This document shows, piece after piece, positions 1-7,459 of a DNA stretch of 35,301 bases. Location: NCBI GenBank assembly GCA_945901195.1, contig CAMDKB010000002.1, positions 1 through 35,301 on the forward strand, in the 5' to 3' direction. The first letter of the stretch is position 1, and each line of letters starts with the position of its first letter. The notes below the pieces were generated by a model that saw nothing but the letters and a program-made list of their open reading frames with translations, ran no database searches and was not told where the DNA came from. Both the position numbers and the translations under genes were made by a program. The stretch is from Rhizobium sp. Q54 (GTDB taxonomy: Bacteria; Pseudomonadota; Alphaproteobacteria; Rhizobiales; Beijerinckiaceae).

Positions 1-1
1 G

Positions 2-154
2 CTCTCGAACCGCGTCTTCGAAAGCTACGACGCCATCATCGAGGCGATGTGCGAGGCCTGGAACAAACTCGTGGCGATTCCCGACGCCATCAAATCAATC
101 GGATTGCGCGAATGGGCGCATGTGGGTAGGTGCAAATCACCCTTGGTATCATAA
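2..154 (+). CDS. IS630-family transposase, C-terminal fragment (cut by window edge)
   Basis: The frame opens at the window edge and ends at a TAA after about 50 codons. It reads LSNRVFESYDAI, then EAWNKL, then IKSIGLREWAHVG. This is the usual tail of IS630-family DDE transposases, which end in a 'SIG-R-WA' motif after a conserved 'AWN-L' helix. The catalytic domain lies outside the window, so intactness cannot be judged. The tail runs about 10 residues past the usual WAH end, which may be read-through into flanking DNA. The family call comes from motif recognition only. Confidence 0.72.
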   Translation, partial: LSNRVFESYDAIIEAMCEAWNKLVAIPDAIKSIGLREWAHVGRCKSPLVS

Positions 155-187
155 CCGTGATTCCTTCAATTTGGATTTCGCATGATC

Positions 188-541
188 TCAGATCTGACGG
201 CCCGTAGCTGCGCGCAAATCCGTATTCACCGCTGCTCGCGTTTGTCCCGAAAGACTGCGGATGACTTGCGCCAACATGGAAAGCGTTAGACTTGACATGA
301 GCGACGCAAATATCGCGCCTTGAAGCATTCCTGAAACATGCGCATAGCTTGCAGGAATACTCAGATTGGCGACTAAAAATCCCGCGCTTGCGAGCGCCAG
401 GAAGATCGCCAGAAACTGTACGGCAGGAAGGAGCTGCCGGCACAGTATTTCTCTCTCGGCATTCTTCTGTTCAAGCTCATTGACGCGTTTTAACAGCCGT
501 TGCAGCTGGTCTTCGACATTTTCCGGCAGGTTCGGCAGCAT
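188..541 (-). CDS. Small two-helix membrane protein with N-terminal coiled coil
   Basis: Function unknown. The start at 541 is preferred over an upstream ATG at 676 because GAAGGA lies about 7 bases before it. The 117-residue product begins with a charged heptad-like stretch (about residues 8-34, rich in Leu, Glu, Gln and Lys), which suggests a coiled coil. Two hydrophobic segments follow, about residues 38-62 (LLPAVQFLAIFLALASAGF core) and 71-95. The C-terminus is short and polar. It is transcribed divergently from the toxin-antitoxin remnant. No catalytic motif is visible. It could be a plain inner-membrane protein or part of a mobile cargo patch. Confidence 0.5.
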   Translation of the reverse strand: MLPNLPENVEDQLQRLLKRVNELEQKNAEREILCRQLLPAVQFLAIFLALASAGFLVANLSIPASYAHVSGMLQGAIFASLMSSLTLSMLAQVIRSLSGQTRAAVNTDLRAATGRQI

Positions 542-685
542 GGGGTCATCCTTCACATATTGCGGATTTCGAGCGCCAATATGTGCGTAGAGATGCCGAA
601 AATCCGTGCAAATTCGCACATGGAAGGGATGAGAACGTCTCCAGACAGAGCCGAGCTTCCTCCCAATCGCGCGCACACCACGGAT

Positions 686-713
686 TTGACAATGTAATCA
701 CAATGATTACATT
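686..713 (+). promoter_or_regulatory. Promoter with overlapping palindromic operator for the RHH antitoxin
   Basis: TTGACA at 686-691 is a consensus -35. A -10-like TACATT sits at 708-713 with a 16-base spacer. A perfect 7-bp inverted repeat, TGTAATC and GATTACA separated by five bases (693-711), fills the spacer. Ribbon-helix-helix antitoxins usually repress their own promoters through such dyads, so this is a likely autoregulatory operator. Confidence 0.6.
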
Positions 714-738
714 CGAATCAGATTGTGAGTACGCCACC

Positions 739-1029
739 ATGACTGTAAAAGCAGAAAATCTATCTGTTCGCCTGCCACCCGAAATCCGCCAGCAGGTGGA
801 CAATCTCGCCCGCGCGACAAGACGCTCCCGCTCGTTCATCATCAATGAAGCTGTGGCTACCTATGTCCGCAGTCAGGCTGAATACGCACGTGAAATAGAC
901 GATGCATTGAAGTCGACCCAAAGCGGCATCGGCCATTCCAGGGAACAGGTTTTCGCATGGATGGATTTATGGGCGGCCTCTGGCAAGAAGCCGCCTGTCC
1001 CCAAGCCCGATATTGGTCCAAAGAAATAA
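739..1029 (+). CDS. CopG/ParD-like ribbon-helix-helix antitoxin
   Basis: A 96-residue protein whose first 50 residues have the ribbon-helix-helix pattern: a short beta strand (LSVRLPPEI), then two helices with RSRSFIINEAVATYV. The C-terminal part (about 50-96) would be the toxin-binding tail, ending in Pro and Lys. The ATG at 739 is chosen because the RHH strand begins right after it; an in-frame upstream start at 583 would add sequence lying across the promoter and operator. It is followed after 6 bases by a broken ParE-like toxin, the classic antitoxin-toxin order. It appears intact and may still act as a DNA-binding repressor. Confidence 0.82.
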   Translation: MTVKAENLSVRLPPEIRQQVDNLARATRRSRSFIINEAVATYVRSQAEYAREIDDALKSTQSGIGHSREQVFAWMDLWAASGKKPPVPKPDIGPKK

Positions 1030-1035
1030 AAACTG

Positions 1036-1343
1036 ATGGCATTACTTTTCTCTGAAGCAGCATTTGAAGATCTTGCTGGACTCGACGCGTGGCTGTCTGA
1101 AAAGAACCCGCTGGGCTGAAAAACGTTCTCAACGCGCTCAAGATCATTTTCGCGCACATAGAAACTTTCCCTCACTATGGCCGCCCTACTCACCGTAAAG
1201 ATTTGCGTATCGCCATCGAGCCCAAATATAATTACGTTCTGCCCTATTATATCGATGGCGCCGATATCTGGATTTTGCGCATTTACGATTCTCGGCGCGC
1301 GCCTCTGGAATACATGGCGCTAGATTTGCCGCCCATGTCCTGA
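1036..1343 (+). pseudogene. ParE/RelE-like toxin, frameshifted
   Basis: The first frame reads MALLFSEAAFEDLAGLDAWL and stops at TGA 1117-1119 after 27 residues. Coding resumes in another frame from about 1116 (NVLNALKII) and runs to TGA 1341-1343. The second part carries ParE-family hallmarks: HYGRPTH-KDLRI, then YVLPYYIDG-DIWILRIYDSRR near the C-terminus. Joined, the product would be about 100 residues, normal for ParE. Restoring the frame needs one base added (or two removed) near 1111-1121. It follows the intact antitoxin by 6 bases. The break suggests loss of toxicity, unless it is a sequencing error in this G-rich spot. Confidence 0.75.
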
Positions 1344-1379
1344 ATTTCTGTGTTCCGCAATAATCTACGATCTCGTCTT

Positions 1380-1658
1380 CTACCGCCCCGGCGCCCTCAC
1401 GCATCCCACAGCCGGGCAATTGCTCGCAAATCCGCGCGCATCAAACATGCAGGCAATCACGGATTCACCGCGATAGCGCATGCCATGACAGGCATTGTCC
1501 GCGATGCACACCGCTTTTGTCTTGTGCCGTCCGCACGGATCGCCAACAGGCGAAGCGCACCAATCCGACGGCGATAGACCGCACGGGCGATCTTGCGCAA
1601 GTGCAGCGCCAAAGCAAAACCAAATAACAGCTGCAAACACTTTCAATCGTCTTCGCAC
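1380..1658 (-). CDS. Secreted cysteine-rich small protein
   Basis: Starts with GTG at 1658 behind GGGAGG. Residues 1-21 form a clear signal peptide (MRRRLKVFAAVIW...AALA, cleavage before QDRPC). The mature part is about 70 residues with eight cysteines spread evenly (for example RPCGL, DWCAS, DPCGRH, AVCIA, NACHG, IACMF, SNCPA, VGCVR). That pattern suggests a disulfide-stapled periplasmic or secreted protein. No enzyme motif is visible and I cannot name a family. It lies just downstream of and codirectional with the dienelactone hydrolase (14-base gap), so the two may be cotranscribed. Confidence 0.6.
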   Translation of the reverse strand: MRRRLKVFAAVIWFCFGAALAQDRPCGLSPSDWCASPVGDPCGRHKTKAVCIADNACHGMRYRGESVIACMFDARGFASNCPAVGCVRAPGR

Positions 1659-1672
1659 ATCGCCTCCCGCAC

Positions 1673-2332
1673 TCAGTCGATTTTCGTTCGGAACAACTCC
1701 AGCGTCCTGGCCCGCGCCAGCGCAATCACCTCAGCATCAGTTCCCGTAGCGGGGTTATCAAACCCGTGCCCGGCGGGATAAACATAGACAGGCACTTCGG
1801 GAAACGCCGGGTTGATCTTTTCAACGCCTTCGAGCGGAATCATCGGGTCCTTCGCGCCAAAATGGCAGATGGTTGGGCACAGAGGCTTTATGTCCAGCCA
1901 GTGAGGCACATCGCGACCATAATATGAAGACGCCGCGGCAAACGGCAGTCTTTGAGCCGCATACCAAACCACCGAGCCGCCGAAGCAGAAGCCAACAATG
2001 CCAACCTTGCCGTATTCAGTCACGCGCGCGCGCGCCGCTTCAACGTCCATCAAGATGTCGGGCCAGACCACGCGCCCGCGCACAATCTGCGATTCCGCCA
2101 TTCCCTCTGGCGTACGTGGATAATTTGCACCCCGCACCTGCCGGTCATACAGCGCGGGGACGATTGAGGCATAGCCCAGCGCTGCATAGTCCGCCGCAAC
2201 GGAGCGAATATAATCGCCGATGCCGTAAGTGTCCTGAATGATCACCAGCCCGCCACGTGGTTTGCCCTCCGGCAAGTGCAACACTGCCGCCAGTTCGTGC
2301 CCGTCCGCCGCCTTCAACGAAATCATGCCCAC
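1673..2332 (-). CDS. Dienelactone hydrolase family protein
   Basis: A 219-residue alpha/beta hydrolase of carboxymethylenebutenolidase size. The nucleophile elbow GFCFGG puts Cys at residue 116. Asp162 (GAKDPMIP) and His189 (AGHGFDN) complete the triad. The strand-1 motif LVIIQDTYG has Asp where many family members have Glu (QEIFG), a conservative change at a residue that helps activate the Cys. Such enzymes hydrolyse cyclic or linear esters such as dienelactone in aromatic breakdown, but many are general esterases, and no chlorocatechol genes lie nearby. GTG at 2332 is kept because GGGAGG sits 5 bases upstream; ATG 2326 is the alternative. Confidence 0.85.
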   Translation of the reverse strand: MGMISLKAADGHELAAVLHLPEGKPRGGLVIIQDTYGIGDYIRSVAADYAALGYASIVPALYDRQVRGANYPRTPEGMAESQIVRGRVVWPDILMDVEAARARVTEYGKVGIVGFCFGGSVVWYAAQRLPFAAASSYYGRDVPHWLDIKPLCPTICHFGAKDPMIPLEGVEKINPAFPEVPVYVYPAGHGFDNPATGTDAEVIALARARTLELFRTKID

Positions 2333-2417
2333 CGCTGCCTCCCAAAATAAATCCAGTCAATTAAACGCCTTGAGAGGCGCAACGCCACTGACTTTTTGTT
2401 CACTTAATGTTCTTATT

Positions 2418-2633
2418 TATTGCCCGGGCGTCAGCCTGCCGTACCGGACGTTTGACAAGCTGCGATCGGTGAACCGGGCTGCGATTGTCGAGAACAAGCA
2501 GCTTGGCGCAGCACTGGACTATATCGCGGCACGGCAAGCAGGGCGCGAACAAGCCCGAAGCAAAGCGGCTCCCCGCCGCACGGGTCAGCAAAATCATATG
2601 TTTGCGGCTCACATCGAGCGACCCAGCGGGTGA
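2418..2633 (+). pseudogene. Transposase C-terminal remnant, probably ISNCY-like
   Basis: About 71 codons are open on + up to TGA 2631-2633. They read YCPGVSLPYRTFDKL, then NRAAIVENKQLGAAL-YI-ARQ, then a basic tail APRRTGQQ. I recall this 'PYR-FD-L ... IVENK-LGA-L' ending from ISNCY-type transposases, but this is memory, not a search. There is no start codon context and the upstream part overlaps the hydrolase gene's promoter side, so it is a fragment whose 5' part was deleted. The frame ends just before a large palindrome and a probable element end. Confidence 0.42.
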
Positions 2634-2635
2634 AG

Positions 2636-2682
2636 TCAGGGCAAATGGCTTTTGACTCTTGCAGTCAAGCCATTTGCCCTGA
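2636..2682. repeat. Long near-perfect palindrome after the transposase remnant
   Basis: The left arm TCAGGGCAAATGGCTT..GACT and the right arm AGTCAAGCCATTTGCCCTGA pair over 20 bp with a 2-base bulge and a short loop (CTTGC). It starts 2 bases past the transposase-like stop. It may be a terminator for the insertion element, although there is no T-run, or a remnant of abutting inverted ends. Confidence 0.7.
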
Positions 2683-2762
2683 ATTCACGAAACATTGCGC
2701 CAAAGACCAGGAGTGAGACATTTCTAATTTGCCCCGCGTGAGCCATTCTTAAATGGCTTTGA

Positions 2763-3725
2763 CACAAGGGACAGGAAAGCGCCAAGCGCGCGTTGGAGAT
2801 TGCCGCTACCGGCGGCCATCTCCTCTTGATGAACGGCCCGCCCGGCTCCGGCAAAAGCATGCTGGCCCAGCGCCTGCCATCAATTCTGCCGCCGTTGACG
2901 CCCAAGGAATTGCTCGAAGTCTCCATGATTCATTCGGTGGCCGGCATGTTGGCCGGCGGCGAACTGACCGACCGCCGCCCGTTTCGCGCGCCACATCATT
3001 CAGCGTCAATGGCGGCTCTTGTCGGCGGCGGCATCAAAGCCAAACCTGGCGAAGTCTCGCTGGCGCATCACGGAGTTCTGTTTCTTGATGAATTGCCGGA
3101 ATTTCACGCGCAGGTGCTGGATTCGCTCCGTCAACCCATAGAGACGGACGAAGTCGCAATCTCCCGCGCCACTCATCGCGTTGTTTATCCTGCCCGTTTT
3201 CAGGTCGTCGCCGCAATGAACCCCTGCCGCTGCGGTCATGCAACCGAACCCGGATTTGCCTGCAAACGCATGCCGAATGAACGCTGCATCGCATCTTATC
3301 AAGCCAAACTGTCAGGACCCCTTCTCGACCGGTTCGATCTGTCCATTGAAGTGCCGGCCGTGTCTGCTGCAGACCTGATATTGCCGCCACCGGAGGAAGG
3401 CTCGGCTGAAGTCGCCGTACGTGTGGCCGCCGCGCGCAGAATCCAGCAGGAGCGCTACGCGGCTCTGGGGCTGCCGCATGTCGGCACCAATGCCGCCGCC
3501 CCCGCCAATGTCATTGAAACCATAACAAAACTCGATGGCCCTGCACTTACGCTTGTGCGCGGCGCCGCCGAACGCATGCGTCTATCAGCGCGCGGATTCC
3601 ACCGGGTGCTGAAGCTCGCCCGCACATTGGCCGACCTTGATGGCACAGAACGGGTGGGACGTATTCATCTTGCCGAGGCCCTGAGCTATCGTGGCGCTTC
3701 CATGCAAAGCAGCGCCGCTGCCTAG
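2763..3725 (+). pseudogene. comM: ComM-like AAA+ ATPase (Mg-chelatase family), 5'-truncated
   Basis: ComM is a hexameric helicase that promotes branch migration during natural transformation; full members are about 500 residues. Here homology starts abruptly at HKGQESAKRALEIAA, so roughly the first 190 residues (the lon-like N-terminal domain) are missing. The rest is good: Walker A GPPGSGKS, Walker B VLFLDELPEF, sensor region VVAAMNPCRCG, a Cys-containing loop (CRCGH, then FACKR), LLDRFDL, and the C-terminal Mg_chelatase_C helix bundle ending SYRG. The in-frame codon before the homology is a TGA (2760-2762). Translation could only begin internally, for example TTG 2793, giving 310 residues. 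Truncation by the adjacent insertion element is the simplest explanation. Confidence 0.85.
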
Positions 3726-3788
3726 ATTTTTTCCATGACCGGCAGCAGTGATCCTGTCGGCTGTCTCACGAATCGATATAAGAGAGGC

Positions 3789-5285
3789 ATGCAGACTCAG
3801 CCCGCTCAATACGACATCATCATAATCGGCGGCGGAATTAACGGATGCGGGATTGCGCGCGATGCCGCCGGGCGTGGCCTGAAAGTCGCAGTCCTGGAAA
3901 TGGGTGATCTCGCACAAGGTACTTCGTCAGCCTCGACAAAACTCATACACGGCGGACTGCGTTATCTCGAACATTACGCCTTCAGGCTGGTGCATGAAGC
4001 TTTGAAAGAGCGCGAAGTACTTCTGGGTCTTGCGCCACACATCGTCTGGCCGCTTCGATTTGTGCTGCCGCAGATGCAGGGAATGCGACCGGCCTGGATG
4101 CTGCGCCTCGGACTATTCATGTATGATCATCTGGGCGGGCGAAAAATACTGCCTGATACACAAGCGCTGGATCTGCGTGAACATTTTGCAGGCGCTGACT
4201 TGAAGCCGGGTTTTACCCGCGGCTTTGAATATTCCGATTGCTGGGTTGACGACGCACGCCTTGTTGTTCTCAACGCAATGGATGCAGCCGCAAACGGCGC
4301 CGAAATCATGGTGCGCACGAAGGCTGTGTCTGCCCGCCGCGCACACGATCAATGGGCTGTCGATATTGCGCCAGAAGGGGGATTACCGCGAACACTAACA
4401 TCCCGCGCGCTCGTAAACGCCAGCGGCCCCTGGGCAGACGATGTCACTAGCAACATATTGGGGGCGGGATCATCGAAACATGTACGGCTGGTTCAGGGAA
4501 GCCACATCATTGTACCCAAGCTCTGGACCCACGACCGCGCCTATATTTTTCAAAACAGCGACGGCCGCATTGTCTTTGCCATCCCCTATGAAGACGACTT
4601 CACATTGATAGGCACCACAGACCGCGATTTCGCAGGCGACCCTGCACACGCCTGTGTGAGCGAGGACGAAATCACTTATCTCCTGAACGCGATCAGCGGC
4701 TATTTTGCCAGACCGCCATCCCGGACTGATGTCATCTGGAGCTATTGCGGAATCCGCGCCCTCTTTAACGACGGCGCCAGCGCAGCCAAGGACGCCACGC
4801 GGGAATATGTCTTGCAATTCGCTGTCGGCACCCCACCATTGCTCAATGTGTTTGGTGGAAAAATTACAACCTACCGGACCCTGGCAGAGGCAGCGCTGGA
4901 CAAGCTTGCACCCGTTTTTCCCCAGATGCCGCGCGCGTCCTGGTCAGGAACCACGCCACTGCCAGGCGGTAATTTGCCCCGAGGCGGGCAACAGCAATCA
5001 TTCCTGCAATTGCGCGCCGAATACCCATGGCTGACGTCGCAAATCCTGCACCGCCTCGTACGCAGTTATGGCGCGCTGGCCAGCGAAGTTCTGGCGGGCG
5101 CAAAAGATATCTCTGCGCTCGGCCAGCATTTCGGCGCAGGCCTTTACGAGCGCGAAGTGCGCTGGCTGATGCAGCGCGAATGGGCGCGCTCCGCTGAGGA
5201 TGTCCTGTGGCGGCGCAGCAAACTGGGGCTGCGGCTCACTCAAGCTGAAAGGGACGAGCTTGCGCGCTTCATGGCTCAAGGCTAG
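3789..5285 (+). CDS. glpD: Aerobic glycerol-3-phosphate dehydrogenase
   Basis: FAD-linked membrane-associated enzyme that oxidises sn-glycerol 3-phosphate to dihydroxyacetone phosphate and passes electrons to quinone. The 498-residue product opens with the Rossmann FAD motif GGGINGCG (14-21), then TSSASTKLIHGGLRYLE, the GlpD signature. VNASGPWAD, VQGSHIIVP, FAIPYED-FTLIGTTD and NVFGGKITTYR follow in the expected order, and the C-terminal helical domain has EVRWLMQREWARSAEDVLWRRSKLGLR. ATG 3789 is preferred over an in-frame start at 3735 because the FAD motif usually lies within the first 20 residues and AAGAGAGG precedes it. No glycerol transporter or kinase is adjacent. Confidence 0.96.
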   Translation: MQTQPAQYDIIIIGGGINGCGIARDAAGRGLKVAVLEMGDLAQGTSSASTKLIHGGLRYLEHYAFRLVHEALKEREVLLGLAPHIVWPLRFVLPQMQGMRPAWMLRLGLFMYDHLGGRKILPDTQALDLREHFAGADLKPGFTRGFEYSDCWVDDARLVVLNAMDAAANGAEIMVRTKAVSARRAHDQWAVDIAPEGGLPRTLTSRALVNASGPWADDVTSNILGAGSSKHVRLVQGSHIIVPKLWTHDRAYIFQNSDGRIVFAIPYEDDFTLIGTTDRDFAGDPAHACVSEDEITYLLNAISGYFARPPSRTDVIWSYCGIRALFNDGASAAKDATREYVLQFAVGTPPLLNVFGGKITTYRTLAEAALDKLAPVFPQMPRASWSGTTPLPGGNLPRGGQQQSFLQLRAEYPWLTSQILHRLVRSYGALASEVLAGAKDISALGQHFGAGLYEREVRWLMQREWARSAEDVLWRRSKLGLRLTQAERDELARFMAQG

Positions 5286-5318
5286 TGATTCAGCCAATTG
5301 AAAACCGGGGAGATCTAC

Positions 5319-6524
5319 ATGTCGGAAGCTTTTCTTTGCGCGGGTGCGCGCACGCCAGTCGGCCGCTATGGCGGCGCGCTCGCCAACTTACGGCCGGACG
5401 ATCTTCTCGCAGAAGCCATCAAGGCGATGCTGGCGCGCGCACCCGGCCTTCCAGCGCAAGCCATTGACGAAGTTTTTGCCGGCTGCGCCAACCAGTCCGG
5501 CGAGGACAACCGCAATGTCGCACGTATGGCGCTGCTACTCGCCGGCCTGCCGTTGGAAATCCCCGGCGTGACGCTGAACCGCCTCTGCGGCTCCGGCCTT
5601 GATGCCGTCGGCACGGCGGCCCGCGCTGTGAAAACAGGCGAACTCGATGTCGCAATTGCCTGCGGCGTCGAGAGCATGTCACGTGCGCCTTTCGTGATGG
5701 GCAAAGCAACCGAGGCTTTCGCGCGCAATCCGGAAATCTTCGACACAACGCTCGGCTGGCGTTTCATCAATCCGAAGATGCGCGCCCAATATGGCGTCGA
5801 CGCCATGGGCGAAACTGCGGAAAACCTCGCGCAGGAGCAACAGATTTCCCGCGATGATCAAGACGCCTTCGCCCTCCGCTCGCAAGCGCGCGCAGCACGC
5901 GCCATCGCCAGCGGTCGCCTGGCGAAGGAGATTTTTGGCGTCGAATTGAAAGACCGCAAGGGTAACGTCACCACCGTGAGCCAGGACGAGCACCCGCGCG
6001 AGACGACGGTGGAAAAGCTCGGCGCATTGAAGACCATTTTCCGCAAGGATGGCAGTGTCACCGCTGGCAATTCTTCGGGGATCAATGACGGCGCAGCTGC
6101 CATGTTGATAGCATCGGGCAAGGCAGTCGAAAAATACGGGTTGACGCCGATTGCCCGGATCACCGGCCTGGCGACTGCCGGTGTTCCGCCACGCATCATG
6201 GGTTTCGGGCCGGTTCCTGCGACACAGAAGCTGATGACGCGGCAGGGCCTCAAGATCAGCGATTTCGATGTACTCGAATTCAACGAAGCCTTTGCAGCAC
6301 AGGCCCTCGCCTGCACCCGCAATCTCGGCCTTGCTGACGATGCAGAAAACGTGAACCCCAACGGCGGCGCAATCGCAATCGGGCATCCGCTTGGTATGTC
6401 CGGCGTGCGCATTGCATTGACGGCGGCAATGGAAATGAATGAGCGCAAGGTCAGGCGCGCATTGGCGACCATGTGCATCGGCGTGGGACAAGGCATTGCG
6501 CTGAGCATGGAAGCGGTGAGTTAG
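5319..6524 (+). CDS. Thiolase (3-oxoadipyl-CoA / acetyl-CoA acyltransferase type)
   Basis: A 401-residue thiolase that cleaves or forms beta-ketoacyl-CoA. Active-site Cys90 sits in NRLCGSGLDAVG, His356 in NPNGGAIAIGHPLGMSG, and the second catalytic Cys386 in TMCIGVGQG. The NRLCGSG-DAVG wording and length resemble PcaF/PaaJ 3-oxoadipyl-CoA thiolases more than PhaA, but substrate cannot be fixed from sequence. No pca or paa genes lie nearby. ATG 5319 is chosen over TTG 5298 because GGGGAG stands 6 bases upstream. It follows glpD by 33 bases and may share its transcript. Confidence 0.92.
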   Translation: MSEAFLCAGARTPVGRYGGALANLRPDDLLAEAIKAMLARAPGLPAQAIDEVFAGCANQSGEDNRNVARMALLLAGLPLEIPGVTLNRLCGSGLDAVGTAARAVKTGELDVAIACGVESMSRAPFVMGKATEAFARNPEIFDTTLGWRFINPKMRAQYGVDAMGETAENLAQEQQISRDDQDAFALRSQARAARAIASGRLAKEIFGVELKDRKGNVTTVSQDEHPRETTVEKLGALKTIFRKDGSVTAGNSSGINDGAAAMLIASGKAVEKYGLTPIARITGLATAGVPPRIMGFGPVPATQKLMTRQGLKISDFDVLEFNEAFAAQALACTRNLGLADDAENVNPNGGAIAIGHPLGMSGVRIALTAAMEMNERKVRRALATMCIGVGQGIALSMEAVS

Positions 6525-6537
6525 CCTTTTGCCGTCT

Positions 6538-6563
6538 TCCCGGACGGCGAAGCTGATCCGGGA
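6538..6563. repeat. Palindromic intergenic repeat (REP-like), copy 1
   Basis: TCCCGGA and TCCGGGA form a perfect 7-bp inverted repeat around CGGCGAAGCTGA, 13 bases after the thiolase stop. The arrangement resembles dispersed palindromic repeats common in Hyphomicrobiales genomes. It could also act as a terminator, though there is no T-run. Confidence 0.55.
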
Positions 6564-6587
6564 CCTTATGAAGTAATCATCAATGCA

Positions 6588-6619
6588 ATCCCGCATAAAT
6601 GCTTCGCATTTTGCGGGAT
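6588..6619. repeat. Strong hairpin / palindromic repeat, copy 2
   Basis: Arms ATCCCGCATAAATGC and GCATTTTGCGGGAT pair over 14 bp with one bulged base and a TTC loop. It sits between the thiolase and the nitrilase-like gene, 18 bases before the latter's start at 6638. It may be a dispersed repeat, an mRNA-stabilising stem or a weak terminator. Confidence 0.65.
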
Positions 6620-6637
6620 GACACTCTGGAGCATCCC

Positions 6638-7459
6638 ATGAAAGTCGCCCTCATCCAGATGAATTCCGGCAGCGACAAGGCCGCCAATCTGGCTTCAGCG
6701 AAATTGCTCATCGAGCAGGCTGTCAAAGAGGAAAAACCGGACTGGATTTGCCTGCCTGAAGTTTTCGACTTCATGGGCGGTTCAATGAAGGACAAACAGG
6801 CGGCCGCCGAAAAACTGCCCGATGGACCAGCCTGGACCATGACGCGCGACCTCGCAAGAAAGCACGGCGTATTCATCCATGGCGGCTCCATACTGGAAAA
6901 GCTCGATGGCGAGGATCGGCTCGGCAACACCACAGTCGCATTCAATCGCCAGGGCGACGAAGTCGCGCGCTATCGCAAGATTCACATGTTCGACATTGTT
7001 GCTCCCGATGGCCAGGAATATCGCGAGAGCAAGGCCTACAAGCCGGGCAACACAGTGGCAACCTATGATTGCGAAGGCATAACGATCGGCTGTTCCATTT
7101 GTTACGATCTGCGTTTCCCTGAAATATTTCAGGCGCTGGTTGCGCGCGGAGCAGAAGTCATCGCGCTACCCTCCGCCTTTACGTTGCAGACCGGCAAGGA
7201 TCACTGGGAAGTGCTGATCCGCGCTCGCGCCATCGAAACTGAAACCTATATGTGCGCGGCGGGGCAGACCGGAACCCACACTCAGGGCAATGAAGTGCGC
7301 GCAACTTACGGCCATTCCCTTGTTGCCGACCCATGGGGACATGTTGTCGCAAAAGCGTCAGACGGGGTCGGCTATGTTGCGGCCCGCATTGACCCGGCGC
7401 GTGTGAAGAAAGTACGCTCCATGATACCAGTCGCCCAGCACAAGGTGAAACTCACATGA
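6638..7459 (+). CDS. Nitrilase-superfamily carbon-nitrogen hydrolase (Nit-type)
   Basis: Hydrolyses an amide or related C-N bond through a Glu-Lys-Cys triad. In the 273-residue product the triad is Glu41 (CLPEVFDF), Lys114 (YRKIHMFD) and Cys155 (CSICYDLRFPE). The sequence is closest by eye to the Nit1/Nit2 omega-amidase and deaminated-glutathione amidase branch, which has KIHLFD and CYDLRFPE. ATG 6638 is preferred to 6599 because GGAG lies 7 bases upstream and the family begins at the KVALIQM strand. Its stop overlaps the next gene's ATG by 4 bases, so both are translationally coupled. The substrate remains open. Confidence 0.9.
   Translation: MKVALIQMNSGSDKAANLASAKLLIEQAVKEEKPDWICLPEVFDFMGGSMKDKQAAAEKLPDGPAWTMTRDLARKHGVFIHGGSILEKLDGEDRLGNTTVAFNRQGDEVARYRKIHMFDIVAPDGQEYRESKAYKPGNTVATYDCEGITIGCSICYDLRFPEIFQALVARGAEVIALPSAFTLQTGKDHWEVLIRARAIETETYMCAAGQTGTHTQGNEVRATYGHSLVADPWGHVVAKASDGVGYVAARIDPARVKKVRSMIPVAQHKVKLT

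Larger units (their letters stand above)
2418..2764 (+). mobile_element. Probable insertion sequence right end abutting truncated comM
   Basis: The segment combines the transposase-like tail, a palindrome and a terminal AATGGCTTTGACA ending at 2764. It stops at the exact base where comM homology (HKGQESAKRA) begins. The motif GGGCAAAT occurs three times (2638, reverse at 2673, reverse at 2729) and AAATGGCTTTGAC-like sequence occurs at both 2643 and 2751, as expected of repeated transposase-binding sites near an element end. Its left end and the first part of comM are missing, implying a later deletion. Element family is uncertain. Confidence 0.45.

Noticed and set aside
5679..6596. 305-codon open frame on - opposite the thiolase
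   Set aside because: It lies antisense to a thiolase with all catalytic residues, has no ribosome site and its translation (many Cys and His) looks like a shadow of the real gene.
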